DNA from: Evansella sp. AB-P1
Lineage (GTDB): Bacteria > Bacillota > Bacilli > Bacillales > Salisediminibacteriaceae
Length of the DNA: 64,000 bases
NCBI RefSeq assembly: GCF_029688925.1
Contig: NZ_JARUKY010000010.1
Location: 115,070-179,069 of the forward strand
Direction: 5' to 3'
Position 1 is the stretch's first letter; the number at the start of each line of letters is the position of its first letter. Below the pieces are notes generated by a model. That model worked only from the letters and a program-made list of their open reading frames with translations. It made no database searches and had not been told where the DNA came from. This document shows positions 11,110 to 18,843 of the stretch, in pieces. The position numbers and the translations under genes were made by a program.

Positions 11110-11883
11110 TTATTTTGGGGTGCCAATTATTAATCTATATTTATCTTTTTTAGTAAATCCTTCATTAGAATAAAGAATTGTTCTTCCTTTCCCACGTACG
11201 GATATTGTGTCCTTTTCTTGAAGTGAAAAGCTTGGATCCTCAATAATCTTCCAGTTCACACGAACATACCCTCCTTCTACAAGCTCCTTAGCTTTTGCTC
11301 GGGAAAGATGATATATTTCTCCAATTATTGTGTCTAAACGAAGGGAAGATGAAATAATATGAGTAAATGTAAGATTATCTTCTTTTTGAATTAAATCCTC
11401 TACCTGTATATCGTTTAAGCTGACTTTTGCTTTACCTACGGATGTAACATTCCATTTCACAAAATCTGCTACCTCATGAGCTAACACAATTTGAAACCTT
11501 TGTCCATCCGTTAAGATGTCACCGAACTTCTCTCTTTTTAAACCTACGTTCATTAATGCACCTAATAAATGGCGATGTTCAATTTGGACAAATTTATGTG
11601 GATAATTTAATTCGTAAACATTTATTTCAAAATCTGAATACGACAGTTCAAAATATGTAGGATAGAGAATACAACGTTTACGTTCTGCTTGTTCATGACC
11701 ACCCCAAAAGGATATATGCACTTCGTCGTCGTTCCCTATTACAGTAAGTACAATTTCTTGTTGGCGTGGGTCTAGAAAATCTGTCAACTTTGAACGGTAC
11801 TGTTCAATGACTATTTCCTTCCATTCTAAAACTTGATCTACAAAAGTATGTTCTTCTTTTCTGTAATGCTCATAAACACTCAT
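11110..11883 (-). CDS. ylmH: S4-domain RNA-binding protein YlmH
   Basis: The 257-residue protein ends in an S4 RNA-binding domain (SSSLRLDTIIGEIYHLSRAKAKELVEGGYVRVN, given in two parts: LRLDTIIGEIYHLSRA and KAKELVEGGYVRVN, about residues 180-215). The N-terminal region matches the YlmH family. In B. subtilis YlmH has been linked to ribosome-associated quality control, where it handles stalled 50S-peptidyl-tRNA complexes like RqcP; that role is inferred here. It lies between ylmG and divIVA in the ylm cluster. The nearest Shine-Dalgarno (AGGTGAG) is rather far from the ATG, so the start is slightly uncertain. Confidence 0.9.
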   Translation of the reverse strand: MSVYEHYRKEEHTFVDQVLEWKEIVIEQYRSKLTDFLDPRQQEIVLTVIGNDDEVHISFWGGHEQAERKRCILYPTYFELSYSDFEINVYELNYPHKFVQIEHRHLLGALMNVGLKREKFGDILTDGQRFQIVLAHEVADFVKWNVTSVGKAKVSLNDIQVEDLIQKEDNLTFTHIISSSLRLDTIIGEIYHLSRAKAKELVEGGYVRVNWKIIEDPSFSLQEKDTISVRGKGRTILYSNEGFTKKDKYRLIIGTPK

Positions 11884-11935
11884 AATTTGGTATACTCACC
11901 TGCTCTATTAAATCATTACATTTCATTATATTTTT

Positions 11936-12199
11936 TTAATAAAACATCTGGAACAAGAAGTCAACACCAAACATTGCATAACGAAGAGCAAAGATTGCTA
12001 CGATTGGGGAAATGTCTATCATTCCTAATGGAGGAATAATTTTTCTAAAAGGCGCTAAATACGGTTCCACTAATCTCCCAACTAGTTGACCGAAGGACGA
12101 TTCCCTTGCATTTGGAACCCACGACATAAAAATGTAAATAATACATATAATCCAATAAATGTTAATAGCTTGTATAACAAGCTGATGTAATAAAACCAA
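11936..12199 (-). CDS. ylmG: YggT-family membrane protein YlmG
   Basis: Small membrane protein of about 87 residues with two hydrophobic segments and the YggT family marks FMSWVPNARES, VEPYLAPFRKIIPPLG and DISPIVAIFAL. Its biochemical role is unknown; the family is tied to division or membrane organisation by its constant location beside sepF. A GTG at 12208 overlaps the AGGAAGG site, so a TTG at 12199 with eight-base spacing is preferred. It lies 24 bases after sepF and is probably co-transcribed with it. Confidence 0.88.
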   Translation of the reverse strand: MVLLHQLVIQAINIYWIICIIYIFMSWVPNARESSFGQLVGRLVEPYLAPFRKIIPPLGMIDISPIVAIFALRYAMFGVDFLFQMFY

Positions 12200-12223
12200 T
12201 TTATTCACCTTCCTTTTGTATGT

Positions 12224-12646
12224 CTACTCTTGAAGCATTTCTGAAATACTACCAGAAACATCTATATTGTCTGGAGTACATAGAAAAATATTTGCTCCTA
12301 ACTTTTGTATGTTCCCTCCAATAGCATATACTGTTCCACTAATAAAATCTACAATTCGTTTTGCTTGATCATGTGGTAAGCGTTGTAAATTAATAACAAC
12401 ACATTTACGATTTTTTAGTTGATCTGCAATATCTTGTACTTCATCATAGGTATGAGGTTCGATGAGAATTACCTTCGCTTGGTGCTGAACACTTTTTAAA
12501 CTAACCACATTATTCTTTTCTTTTTCGTTCTTATGAGAAAAAGTCGGTTCTAATTCTTCTTGTGGTTCTTGTTCATATTGAACTGTTTCATGATGATATT
12601 CATCTTCAAGTTCAAAAAACTTTTTAAACTTACCTTTTATACTCAT
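12224..12646 (-). CDS. sepF: Cell-division protein SepF
   Basis: Membrane-associated FtsZ anchor that forms arcs aligning FtsZ filaments and partly overlaps FtsA in function. The 140 residues have an N-terminal amphipathic stretch (MSIKGKFKKFFELEDEY), a variable acidic linker (residues 20-55) and the C-terminal SepF domain from KVILIEPHTYDEVQ to CTPDNIDVSGS with the typical VVINLQRLP and GTVYAIGG segments. A GTG nine bases upstream overlaps the GAGGTG site, so the ATG at 12646 is used. Its neighbours ylmE and ylmG are the standard ones. Confidence 0.95.
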   Translation of the reverse strand: MSIKGKFKKFFELEDEYHHETVQYEQEPQEELEPTFSHKNEKEKNNVVSLKSVQHQAKVILIEPHTYDEVQDIADQLKNRKCVVINLQRLPHDQAKRIVDFISGTVYAIGGNIQKLGANIFLCTPDNIDVSGSISEMLQE

Positions 12647-12684
12647 CTTTTTCACCTCATCATTTAATAATAAGTGTCTTTCTA

Positions 12685-13371
12685 TTAAACCTTTTCGTTA
12701 CCCACCAGGGCAGTCCCTATCCGGACAAATGTAGCTCCTTCTTCTACTGCAATTCCAAAATCATTAGACATTCCCATTGACAATTCATGGCAAGGGGCAT
12801 GAGGTAAGTTAAGACCTTCAATATCTTCTTTTAATTCTCTTAGCTTTCGAAAAAATGGTCTAACAAGCTCATTATTTTCCACAAAAGGCGCCATTGTCAT
12901 TAATCCAACTACTTCAATAGCTGGAAAGTCAGCAAGCTCTTTTATAAATGGTAACGTATCATTTGGATGTAATCCAGATTTACTTTCCTCTCCAGAAACA
13001 TTAACTTGTACAAAGCACTTCATCTTCTTCCCATTAGCCATTCGTTTATTAATTTCTTTTGCTAATGAAAGCCTATCAAGTGAATGAATGTAATCAAATT
13101 GATCGATCATATTTTTCACTTTCTTTGACTGTAGGCTCCCAATAAAATGCCATGTTGCTTTATCACCAAGTGCATTCCATTTTTCCAATCCTTCATCCAC
13201 ACGATTTTCACCAATATGAATGACTCCTGCATCCAAAACTTCCGATGCTCGCTGAATAGAAACATATTTTGTAACTGCAATAATATTTACTTTTGATGGA
13301 TCTCTTTTTCCTCTCATACTGCTTGCGTGAATAATAGCTTGTACATCTTTTAAATTTTCATATACTGACAC
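12685..13371 (-). CDS. ylmE: PLP-binding protein YlmE (YggS/PROSC family)
   Basis: Pyridoxal-phosphate homeostasis protein with an alanine-racemase-like barrel. Near the N-terminus VNIIAVTKYVS holds the PLP lysine (about residue 34); GENRVDEGLEKW, WHFIGSLQSKKVK and LSMGMSNDFGIAVEEGATFVR (phosphate-binding part SMGMSNDF) follow. The frame is open to 13410 but without a ribosome site. AAGGAG lies eight bases before a GTG at 13371, giving MSVYENLKDVQAII and 228 residues, close to the B. subtilis length. In B. subtilis ylmD lies between ylmC and ylmE; here that space is non-coding. Confidence 0.9.
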   Translation of the reverse strand: MSVYENLKDVQAIIHASSMRGKRDPSKVNIIAVTKYVSIQRASEVLDAGVIHIGENRVDEGLEKWNALGDKATWHFIGSLQSKKVKNMIDQFDYIHSLDRLSLAKEINKRMANGKKMKCFVQVNVSGEESKSGLHPNDTLPFIKELADFPAIEVVGLMTMAPFVENNELVRPFFRKLRELKEDIEGLNLPHAPCHELSMGMSNDFGIAVEEGATFVRIGTALVGNEKV

Positions 13372-13411
13372 AAACGATGCTCCTTCCACAATAAACATCA
13401 TTTTTTCCATA

Positions 13412-13613
13412 TACTTATCATAATGAATCTTTCTGTATCAAGCAATGGTTATCCTATAGGTAGTTCCTATTTTTTCTGTTTAAATAAATATATCTTGCTA
13501 AAATTATTCACAATGGACCCCTTAACTTATAGTAATAGCTGAAAAAAACAACAGTTCAGAATTGTGATAGCGGCGACTCCTGCCGCGAGCATTGCATAAT
13601 AGCTTATGGATAG
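13412..13613. other. Non-coding region in the place of ylmD
   Basis: About 200 bases between ylmE and the ylmC terminator hold no frame with YfiH/YlmD features. The only structure noted is a GC-rich hairpin, GCGGC AGGAGTC GCCGC on the minus strand (about 13570-13586), in otherwise AT-rich DNA. ylmE presumably starts from a promoter here, but no convincing one was seen. Confidence 0.4.
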
Positions 13614-13649
13614 TAAAAAATAGGGATAATAAATATTTATCCCTATTTA
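13614..13649 (-). terminator. Rho-independent terminator of ylmC
   Basis: Minus strand: stem AAATAGGGATAA / TTATCCCTATTT with a short AT loop and a T6 tail, beginning about 15 bases after the ylmC stop. It separates ylmC from the ylmE-divIVA group. Confidence 0.8.
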
Positions 13650-13663
13650 TACATCATATGCAA

Positions 13664-13936
13664 TTAGTTATCTTCATCTTCTGCATCTATACTGACATTT
13701 CCTGAAGAGTGATACCTTACTAATATAACGTCAGAGCCTATTTTAACTACATTTTTCCATGGTATAATAATTTCTTGTTCTCTATTGAAAAGATTCATCA
13801 TTCTACCACCACCAATGATAAGAGCATCAACAGTCCCATTTTCTAAATTAATATCTAAGTCTGATATATGTCCTAACAATCGTCCGTCCGCTAAATTGAC
13901 AATATCTTTCGATTGAATATCAGATATTTTTAACAT
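13664..13936 (-). CDS. ylmC: PRC-barrel protein of the YlmC/YmxH family
   Basis: Small 90-residue protein with a PRC-barrel fold (KISDIQSKDIVNLADGRLLG at the N-terminus, GSDVILVR near the end) and an acidic tail. The YlmC/YmxH family is widespread in spore-formers and its role is unknown; it is often sporulation-associated, which fits its position after sigG. The frame opens upstream at 13957, but GGGAGGGG lies within that extension and is correctly spaced for the ATG at 13936. It is bounded on both sides by terminators, so it is a single-gene unit. Confidence 0.88.
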   Translation of the reverse strand: MLKISDIQSKDIVNLADGRLLGHISDLDINLENGTVDALIIGGGRMMNLFNREQEIIIPWKNVVKIGSDVILVRYHSSGNVSIDAEDEDN

Positions 13937-14012
13937 TTCATCCCCTCCCATTACCATTCAATACAGTGTATGCAAGCCTTGTTCAACTTATTTCCCTTCT
14001 CATGTATAAAAA

Positions 14013-14037
14013 GAAAAAACCTGCAAAAGCAGGTTTT
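14013..14037 (-). terminator. Rho-independent terminator of sigG
   Basis: Minus strand: perfect stem AACCTGC TTTT GCAGGTT followed by T6, starting a few bases after the sigG stop codon. Confidence 0.9.
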
Positions 14038-14044
14038 ATTCGGT

Positions 14045-14830
14045 CTATTCCTTAGCATGTTTATTCATTTGTTGAATGGCTGCTTTTTCTAAACGAGATA
14101 CTTGCGCTTGTGAAATTCCAATTTCATCAGCCACTTCCATTTGCGTTTTCCCTTGAAAGAACCGCATGTTTAATATCATTTTTTCTCGATCATTTAATCT
14201 AATCATCGCTTCTTTCAGTGCAATTTCCTCAATCCATTGAATATCCTTTTGCTTGTCATCACTTATTTGATCCATTACATAAATAGGATCTCCACCATCA
14301 TTATATATTGGTTCAAAAAGAGAAACAGGATCTTGAATGGCATCAAGAGCAAACACAATATCTTCTTTTGGAACATCTAAAACTTTTGCAATTTCTTGTA
14401 CAGTTGGTTCACGTTCCCTGGTTTTTTCATTCATTAAATTGTCTCTTACCTGCAGTGCTTTGTAAGCAATATCCCGTAAAGATCTCGATACTCTAATTGG
14501 ATTATTATCCCGCAAATACCTTCTAATTTCTCCAATAATCATAGGTACTGCATAGGTTGAGAATTTTACGTTTTGACTTAAATCAAAATTATCGATGGAT
14601 TTCATTAACCCTATACACCCTACTTGAAATAAATCATCTACATATTCACCCCGATTGTTAAAGCGTTGAATAACACTTAACACTAAACGTAAATTTCCAT
14701 TTACAAGCTTTTCCCTTGCAAATTCATCCCCATTTTGCATTTGTTCAAAGAGGATTCTCATTTCTTTGTTTTTCAATACTGGTAATTTTGAAGTGTCTAC
14801 TCCACAAATTTCTACTTTATTTCGAGTCAA
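14045..14830 (-). CDS. sigG: RNA polymerase sporulation sigma factor sigma-G (late forespore)
   Basis: Directs late forespore transcription after engulfment. The protein is almost identical in layout to B. subtilis SigG: NKVEICGVDTSKLPVLKNKE at the N-terminus, region 2 (FQVGCIGLMKSIDNFD, KFSTYAVPMIIGEIRRYLRD), region 3, and region 4 (LNDREKMILNMRFFQGKTQ, VADEIGISQAQVSRLEK). An ATG at 14845 precedes the GGGAGGG site; a TTG at 14830, six bases after it, restores the family N-terminus MTRNKVEIC and 261 residues. A sigma-F-type promoter and a separate terminator show that it can be transcribed apart from sigE. Confidence 0.97.
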   Translation of the reverse strand: MTRNKVEICGVDTSKLPVLKNKEMRILFEQMQNGDEFAREKLVNGNLRLVLSVIQRFNNRGEYVDDLFQVGCIGLMKSIDNFDLSQNVKFSTYAVPMIIGEIRRYLRDNNPIRVSRSLRDIAYKALQVRDNLMNEKTREREPTVQEIAKVLDVPKEDIVFALDAIQDPVSLFEPIYNDGGDPIYVMDQISDDKQKDIQWIEEIALKEAMIRLNDREKMILNMRFFQGKTQMEVADEIGISQAQVSRLEKAAIQQMNKHAKE

Positions 14831-14866
14831 TGTCTTCCCTCCCAACAGGAGTTGATGTACAAAAAT

Positions 14867-14896
14867 CAGTATCTCCTAGAGAGGGAAAATTATGCA
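14867..14896 (-). promoter_or_regulatory. Sigma-F-type promoter of sigG
   Basis: Minus strand: TGCATA (14891-14896), 14 bp, then GGAGATACTG (14867-14876). The downstream element fits the sigma-F -10 pattern GGNNANANT at every defined position and the upstream one fits GYATA. It lies 37 bases before the sigG start, as expected for the forespore promoter of spoIIIG. Confidence 0.75.
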
Positions 14897-14908
14897 GAGC
14901 TTCCAAAC

Positions 14909-14937
14909 AAAAAAAGACTTGAAATTCCTTCAAGCCT
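14909..14937 (-). terminator. Terminator between sigE and sigG
   Basis: Minus strand: stem GGCTTGAA / TTCAAGTC (one G-T pair) with a five-base loop and a T7 tail, about 20 bases after the sigE stop. Some read-through into sigG is possible, but the strong tail suggests that most spoIIGA-sigE transcripts end here. Confidence 0.75.
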
Positions 14938-14958
14938 TGTCATGTCTTGTTAAAACAA

Positions 14959-15672
14959 TTATAACATTTTATTAAATTCTTTTCTGAGCCTCTTGATTAT
15001 TCTTTTTTCTAATCGACTAATATACGATTGTGAAATACCTAACATATCTGCAACATCCTTCTGTGTCTTTTCTTCTCCACCAGCTAATCCAAAGCGTAGC
15101 TCCATAATCTGTTTTTCACGATCATTTAATGTTTCTAATGACTTCACAAGTAGCTTTCGGTCTACTTTGTCTTCAATTCCTTTTGTAATAATATCTTCCT
15201 CTGTTCCTAGAACATCAGATAATAATAGCTCATTTCCATCCCAATCAATGTTTAACGGTTCATCGAAGGAAACTTCTGATCTAATTTTATTATTTCTTCT
15301 CAGATACATTAAAATTTCATTTTCTATACATCGTGATGCATACGTAGCTAACTTAATTTTCTTCTCTGGATCAAAGGTGTTAACAGCTTTAATTAAACCT
15401 ATTGTCCCAATACTTATTAAATCCTCTATGTTAATTCCTGTATTCTCAAATTTACGTGCAATGTAAACTACAAGACGTAGATTACGTTCTATTAATACTG
15501 ATCGAACAGACTCATCACCTGAAGGAAGCTTCTTTAATAAATATGCTTCTTCATCCTTGGTTAATGGAGGTGGTAATGCTTCACTCCCGCCTATGTAAAA
15601 AACCTCATCTGACTTTAATCCTAATTTTGATAGGATTCTATACCACCAAAGTTTCAATTTTAGTTTAATCAT
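14959..15672 (-). CDS. sigE: RNA polymerase sporulation sigma factor sigma-E precursor
   Basis: Mother-cell sigma factor made as inactive pro-sigma-E. The 237 residues include an N-terminal membrane-seeking pro-sequence ([20 protein letters not shown], ending near SDEVFYIGG where SpoIIGA cleaves), region 2 ([38 protein letters not shown]), and region 4 ([35 protein letters not shown]). It lies 36 bases after spoIIGA, the protease that activates it. A GGGGGA site precedes the ATG. Confidence 0.97.
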   Translation of the reverse strand: MIKLKLKLWWYRILSKLGLKSDEVFYIGGSEALPPPLTKDEEAYLLKKLPSGDESVRSVLIERNLRLVVYIARKFENTGINIEDLISIGTIGLIKAVNTFDPEKKIKLATYASRCIENEILMYLRRNNKIRSEVSFDEPLNIDWDGNELLLSDVLGTEEDIITKGIEDKVDRKLLVKSLETLNDREKQIMELRFGLAGGEEKTQKDVADMLGISQSYISRLEKRIIKRLRKEFNKML

Positions 15673-15708
15673 TATGGAAATTCCCCCTTCAGAATATTTG
15701 TTCTATTT

Positions 15709-16620
15709 TTACGACGATTGTTTCTTTTGCTGCATCATCTTAGGGTGTAATAAACAATTGTAATCATGTCTATCAGATAATGGTGTATAACTCAAACCAA
15801 GTAAGACATTTCTACAATAATACGGAGTGTCATCTTCATATACAACAACTTCATCCGGTCTTAGAGCCCATAAAAACTGATTATTTTTCCCAACTGTACG
15901 GAATGGAATCATCGTTAACTTTCCTTCAAAACGTTCTGGTAAATCAATATCAGCAAAAGTAGGATTTTTTGTAAATTGAAGGATAGATTTTGGGAATTGT
16001 TGCCCTACTTCAGTCATATCTATTATCATGACTGACCTCCGAGTTAATGGGTCTTCTAAACGATTTCCACTATCTACGAATCCCTTTAGTTGCAACGTCA
16101 TTCCAGCAGCTTTAATTAACACGGGATAGATTTGATCATATCGTATTTTCTCTGTTTCAATCGTTTCAAGACGCTGTCTCGAATACCAAAACATAAGGGG
16201 AAAGCCGACAAGAACAAACAACCAACTTATTGGACTACCAAATCCACTCGTTTGCGTTGCAAAAGTCCCCATGATGAAGTTCGTGTCTGTTTCAAGAAAG
16301 AAGTGTAAGCCTAACAATCCACCTCCTACTGCAAAATTTACAAAAAAGAAAGTAAGCCAAGCTTGAATAAATAATCGAAATCGATAGAACCCAAAGCTAG
16401 CATAAATTATTAACAAAGAATAAAAACTCTTTACAATCGGATTCATTGCTAAATAATCAACCGGTGTAAATAAAAAAAATACATACAACGATGCAATAAA
16501 GGCACCAATTAATAGTCTCCACTTTTTAATATTCCTTTTCAATACGATGGCTGTTAGATAGATTAGCAGAAGGTCAATTAAAAAGTTTAATAGCCAAATA
16601 ACATCTAAATAGATTTCCAA
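15709..16620 (-). CDS. spoIIGA: Sporulation sigma-E factor-processing peptidase
   Basis: Novel-type aspartic protease of the sporulation septum that cleaves pro-sigma-E after a forespore signal (SpoIIR). The 303-residue protein has five N-terminal membrane segments (about residues 5-150) and a cytoplasmic protease domain with the catalytic motif LKGFVDSGNRLEDP (Asp near residue 182). YLDVIWLLNFLIDLLLIYLTA is the typical first membrane segment. It is the first gene of the spoIIGA-sigE unit. Length and layout match B. subtilis SpoIIGA (about 309). Confidence 0.95.
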   Translation of the reverse strand: MEIYLDVIWLLNFLIDLLLIYLTAIVLKRNIKKWRLLIGAFIASLYVFFLFTPVDYLAMNPIVKSFYSLLIIYASFGFYRFRLFIQAWLTFFFVNFAVGGGLLGLHFFLETDTNFIMGTFATQTSGFGSPISWLFVLVGFPLMFWYSRQRLETIETEKIRYDQIYPVLIKAAGMTLQLKGFVDSGNRLEDPLTRRSVMIIDMTEVGQQFPKSILQFTKNPTFADIDLPERFEGKLTMIPFRTVGKNNQFLWALRPDEVVVYEDDTPYYCRNVLLGLSYTPLSDRHDYNCLLHPKMMQQKKQSS

Positions 16621-16651
16621 GCTACCACCGTCCGAATCGGAATTTGAACAT

Positions 16652-16684
16652 AGTATATCGTATGCACAGTTTTAAGTCTGTCAC
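16652..16684 (-). promoter_or_regulatory. Candidate wide-spaced promoter of spoIIGA
   Basis: Minus strand: GTGACA (16679-16684) and TATACT (16652-16657) separated by 21 bp, about 30 bases upstream of spoIIGA. The B. subtilis spoIIG promoter is known for an over-long 22-bp spacer that makes it depend on Spo0A. No clear Spo0A box (TGTCGAA type) was seen, so this is tentative. Confidence 0.35.
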
Positions 16685-16956
16685 TTTTTGCTAATAAAAA
16701 GGGACTTATTTTGACTGATTTTCCGCGATATTGTCACCTACACTATGAATTAATAGTCTAAATAAAAGGGAACTAGAGGGTCCGCGAGCAATGAGATTGA
16801 TAAATACTATGTCGAAAATAATTCTTGTTTTCATATAAAAAATGACTCTCCAGAAAATGATTATTTTGAGAGGGGAGGTGGTAGTCATGAAGTGGTCTTG
16901 ACTACAAAAACATGAAATGCGGTAGCCAAGAAGCTTTCCGCTAATCCTTTGCTCCC
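16685..16956. other. Intergenic region between the spoIIGA promoter and the tandem array
   Basis: About 270 bases with no gene recognised. A minus-strand frame of 95 codons crosses it but has no ribosome site or family resemblance. In B. subtilis protease genes lie between ftsZ and spoIIGA; none are present here. Confidence 0.4.
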
Positions 16957-17376
16957 TTTGCAGGAATAGGGTGTTTTTCCTCTGAGCCTGCAAATCTCTT
17001 TTTCATTCTTTGCAGGAACGCTGGCCACTTCCTCTGTGCCCGCAAACCTCTTTTTCACTCTTTACAGGAACGCTAGGAACTTCCTCTGTGCCTGCAAACC
17101 TCTTTTTCACTCTTTGCAGGAACGCTGGCCACTTCCTCTGTGCCTGCAAACCTCTTTTTCATTCTTTGCAGGAACGCTGGCCACTTCCTCTGTGCCTGCA
17201 AACCTCTTTTTCATTCTTTGCAGGAACGCTGGCCACTTCCTCTGTGCCTGCAAACCTCTTTTTCACTCTTTGCAGGAACGCTGGCCACTTCCTCTGTGCC
17301 TGCAAACCTCTTTTTCACTCTTTGCAGGAACGCTGGCCACTTCCTCTGTGCCTGCAAACAGTGTTTATGCAATTTG
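16957..17376. repeat. 52-bp tandem repeat array (8 units)
   Basis: GGAA of each unit recurs at 16963, 17015, 17067, 17119, 17171, 17223, 17275 and 17327, an exact 52-bp period. The first unit is diverged and the third carries small changes, while the later units are nearly identical. Every unit contains the inverted repeat TTTGCAGG ... CCTGCAAA enclosing GCTGGCCACTTCCTCTGTG, so each can fold as a hairpin; the intervals read CCTCTTTTTCA(C/T)TC. Because 52 is not a multiple of three, several frames stay open by chance of composition. No protein family is recognisable. Confidence 0.95.
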
Positions 17377-17454
17377 CAGTATAATAGGACCAAACTTGAC
17401 GACTGCAAAGTTACAAATACATAAAATGTGATTGCTGTGTAAGAACTTTGTCAT

Positions 17455-17505
17455 CACACATGGTGCAAAGATTTTCACTTGCATCGAGGTCTACCCTAAA
17501 TAACA
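17455..17505 (-). repeat. Family-A repeat end (partial copy)
   Basis: Plus strand reads ATGGTGCAAAG, then TTCACTTGCATCGAGGTCT, then ACCCTAAA. It is a partial copy of the conserved end module also seen near 44400 and 44580 and, inverted, near 31670, 50462 and 50735. It lies between the tandem array and the ftsZ terminator. Confidence 0.8.
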
Positions 17506-17590
17506 AGATTTCAACAGTTGATGAGCAAAACTATAGAAGCAACATTTAAAATTTAAACACTTAAAATTATAAAGGTGTGGCCTTTTTTCC

Positions 17591-17652
17591 ATAAAAGTAA
17601 AAAAGGTTAATGAAAAGGGAGAATAACCCCTTTCATTAACCTTTACTTTTAT
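17591..17652 (-). terminator. Strong terminator of ftsZ
   Basis: A stem of more than 20 bp: AAAGGTTAATGAAAGGGG pairs with CCCTTTTCATTAACCTTT around a six-base loop, flanked by complementary AAAAGTAA/TTACTTTT. The T-rich 3' side follows on the minus strand. The complementary A-run could also stop plus-strand transcription. Confidence 0.9.
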
Positions 17653-17655
17653 AAC

Positions 17656-18792
17656 TTATGTTCGTTTTCTACGATTTCGTAAAAACGTAGGAATATCTAA
17701 CGTATCTAGTTCTTCGTCTGAAGTAGATTTCTGTTTCGACTGGTTATTCAATTCTTGTGCAGATTCATTTCTATTTGGTACTTGTTTAGGACGCTGCTGT
17801 ACTACCGTATTTCTATTACTAGTGCTTTTTTCGTTTTGCTGTTCATCAAAGCCTGTAGCAATTACAGTAACAACAATCTCATCCTTTAAATCTTCATTAA
17901 TGACCGATCCGAAGATCATATTCACTTCACTATCTGATGCTGTAGATACAATTTCTGCTGCTTCATGTACTTCAAACAAGCTTAAATTTGCTCCACCAGT
18001 AATGTTCATTAACACTCCTTGTGCACCATCAATAGAAGTCTCTAATAAAGGTGAAGAAATTGCTTTTTTAGCCGCTTCCGCTGCCCTATTTTCTCCTGTT
18101 GCAACTCCAATACCCATTAATGCAGACCCTTTTTCACTCATTATTGTTTTTACATCAGCAAAATCTAAATTTATTAGTCCAGGAACTGCAATTAAATCAG
18201 ATATACCTTGTACACCTTGACGTAATACATTATCAGCTTCTCTAAATGCTTCAAGCATTGGAGTGTTTTTATCAACAATTTCAAGAAGTCTGTCATTAGG
18301 AATAACAATCAAAGTATCAACTTTTTCTTTTAGGGAAGAAATACCACCACCAGCTTGCATCATACGCTTTCTTCCTTCAAAAGTGAAAGGACGCGTAACT
18401 ACACCAACTGTTAGAGCACCTAATTCCCTTGCTATTTCGGCGATTACTGGAGCTGCACCTGTTCCAGTTCCTCCACCCATACCAGCAGTAATAAATACCA
18501 TATCAGCACCGTTTAATACTTCTTCAAGTTGTTCACGACTTTCTTCTGCAGCTTTTTTTCCTACCTCCGGATTCGCACCTGCACCTAATCCTCTCGTTAA
18601 TTTCCCACCTAATTGTAGTTTTATTTCAGCCTTAGATAAATGTAAGGCTTGAGCATCTGTATTTACAGCAATAAAATCTACTCCCTGCAAACCATTTTCA
18701 ATCATTCTGTTCACGGCATTACTTCCGCCTCCACCAACACCAATGACCTTAATAGTTGCTAACTGATCTGTATCCATTTCAAATTCCAACAT
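17656..18792 (-). CDS. ftsZ: Cell-division protein FtsZ
   Basis: Tubulin-like GTPase forming the division ring. The 378 residues show [19 protein letters not shown], the tubulin signature [16 protein letters not shown] (about residue 104), the synergy loop residues [11 protein letters not shown], a variable linker (about 316-360) and the conserved C-terminal peptide [13 protein letters not shown] that binds FtsA and SepF. The frame is open to 18834, but [12 protein letters not shown] at 18792, preceded by GGGGG, is the family start. It follows ftsA by 51 bases and ends in a strong terminator. Confidence 0.97.
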   Translation of the reverse strand: MLEFEMDTDQLATIKVIGVGGGGSNAVNRMIENGLQGVDFIAVNTDAQALHLSKAEIKLQLGGKLTRGLGAGANPEVGKKAAEESREQLEEVLNGADMVFITAGMGGGTGTGAAPVIAEIARELGALTVGVVTRPFTFEGRKRMMQAGGGISSLKEKVDTLIVIPNDRLLEIVDKNTPMLEAFREADNVLRQGVQGISDLIAVPGLINLDFADVKTIMSEKGSALMGIGVATGENRAAEAAKKAISSPLLETSIDGAQGVLMNITGGANLSLFEVHEAAEIVSTASDSEVNMIFGSVINEDLKDEIVVTVIATGFDEQQNEKSTSNRNTVVQQRPKQVPNRNESAQELNNQSKQKSTSDEELDTLDIPTFLRNRRKRT

Positions 18793-18843
18793 AGTTTGAT
18801 CCCCCAATCCATCATGGTTCACACTCATCAACATTTTTCATTA

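Noticed and set aside
16706..16993. A 95-codon minus-strand frame upstream of spoIIGA
   Set aside because: No ribosome site, no family resemblance, and it runs into the tandem array; treated as chance.
16957..17376. CRISPR-like array
   Set aside because: The intervals between hairpin units are identical rather than unique spacers, the period is constant because the whole unit is repeated, and no cas genes are nearby.
17010..17431. Several overlapping open frames on both strands across the 52-bp array
   Set aside because: They arise because a 52-bp unit without stop codons cycles through all frames; there is no ribosome site or recognisable protein.
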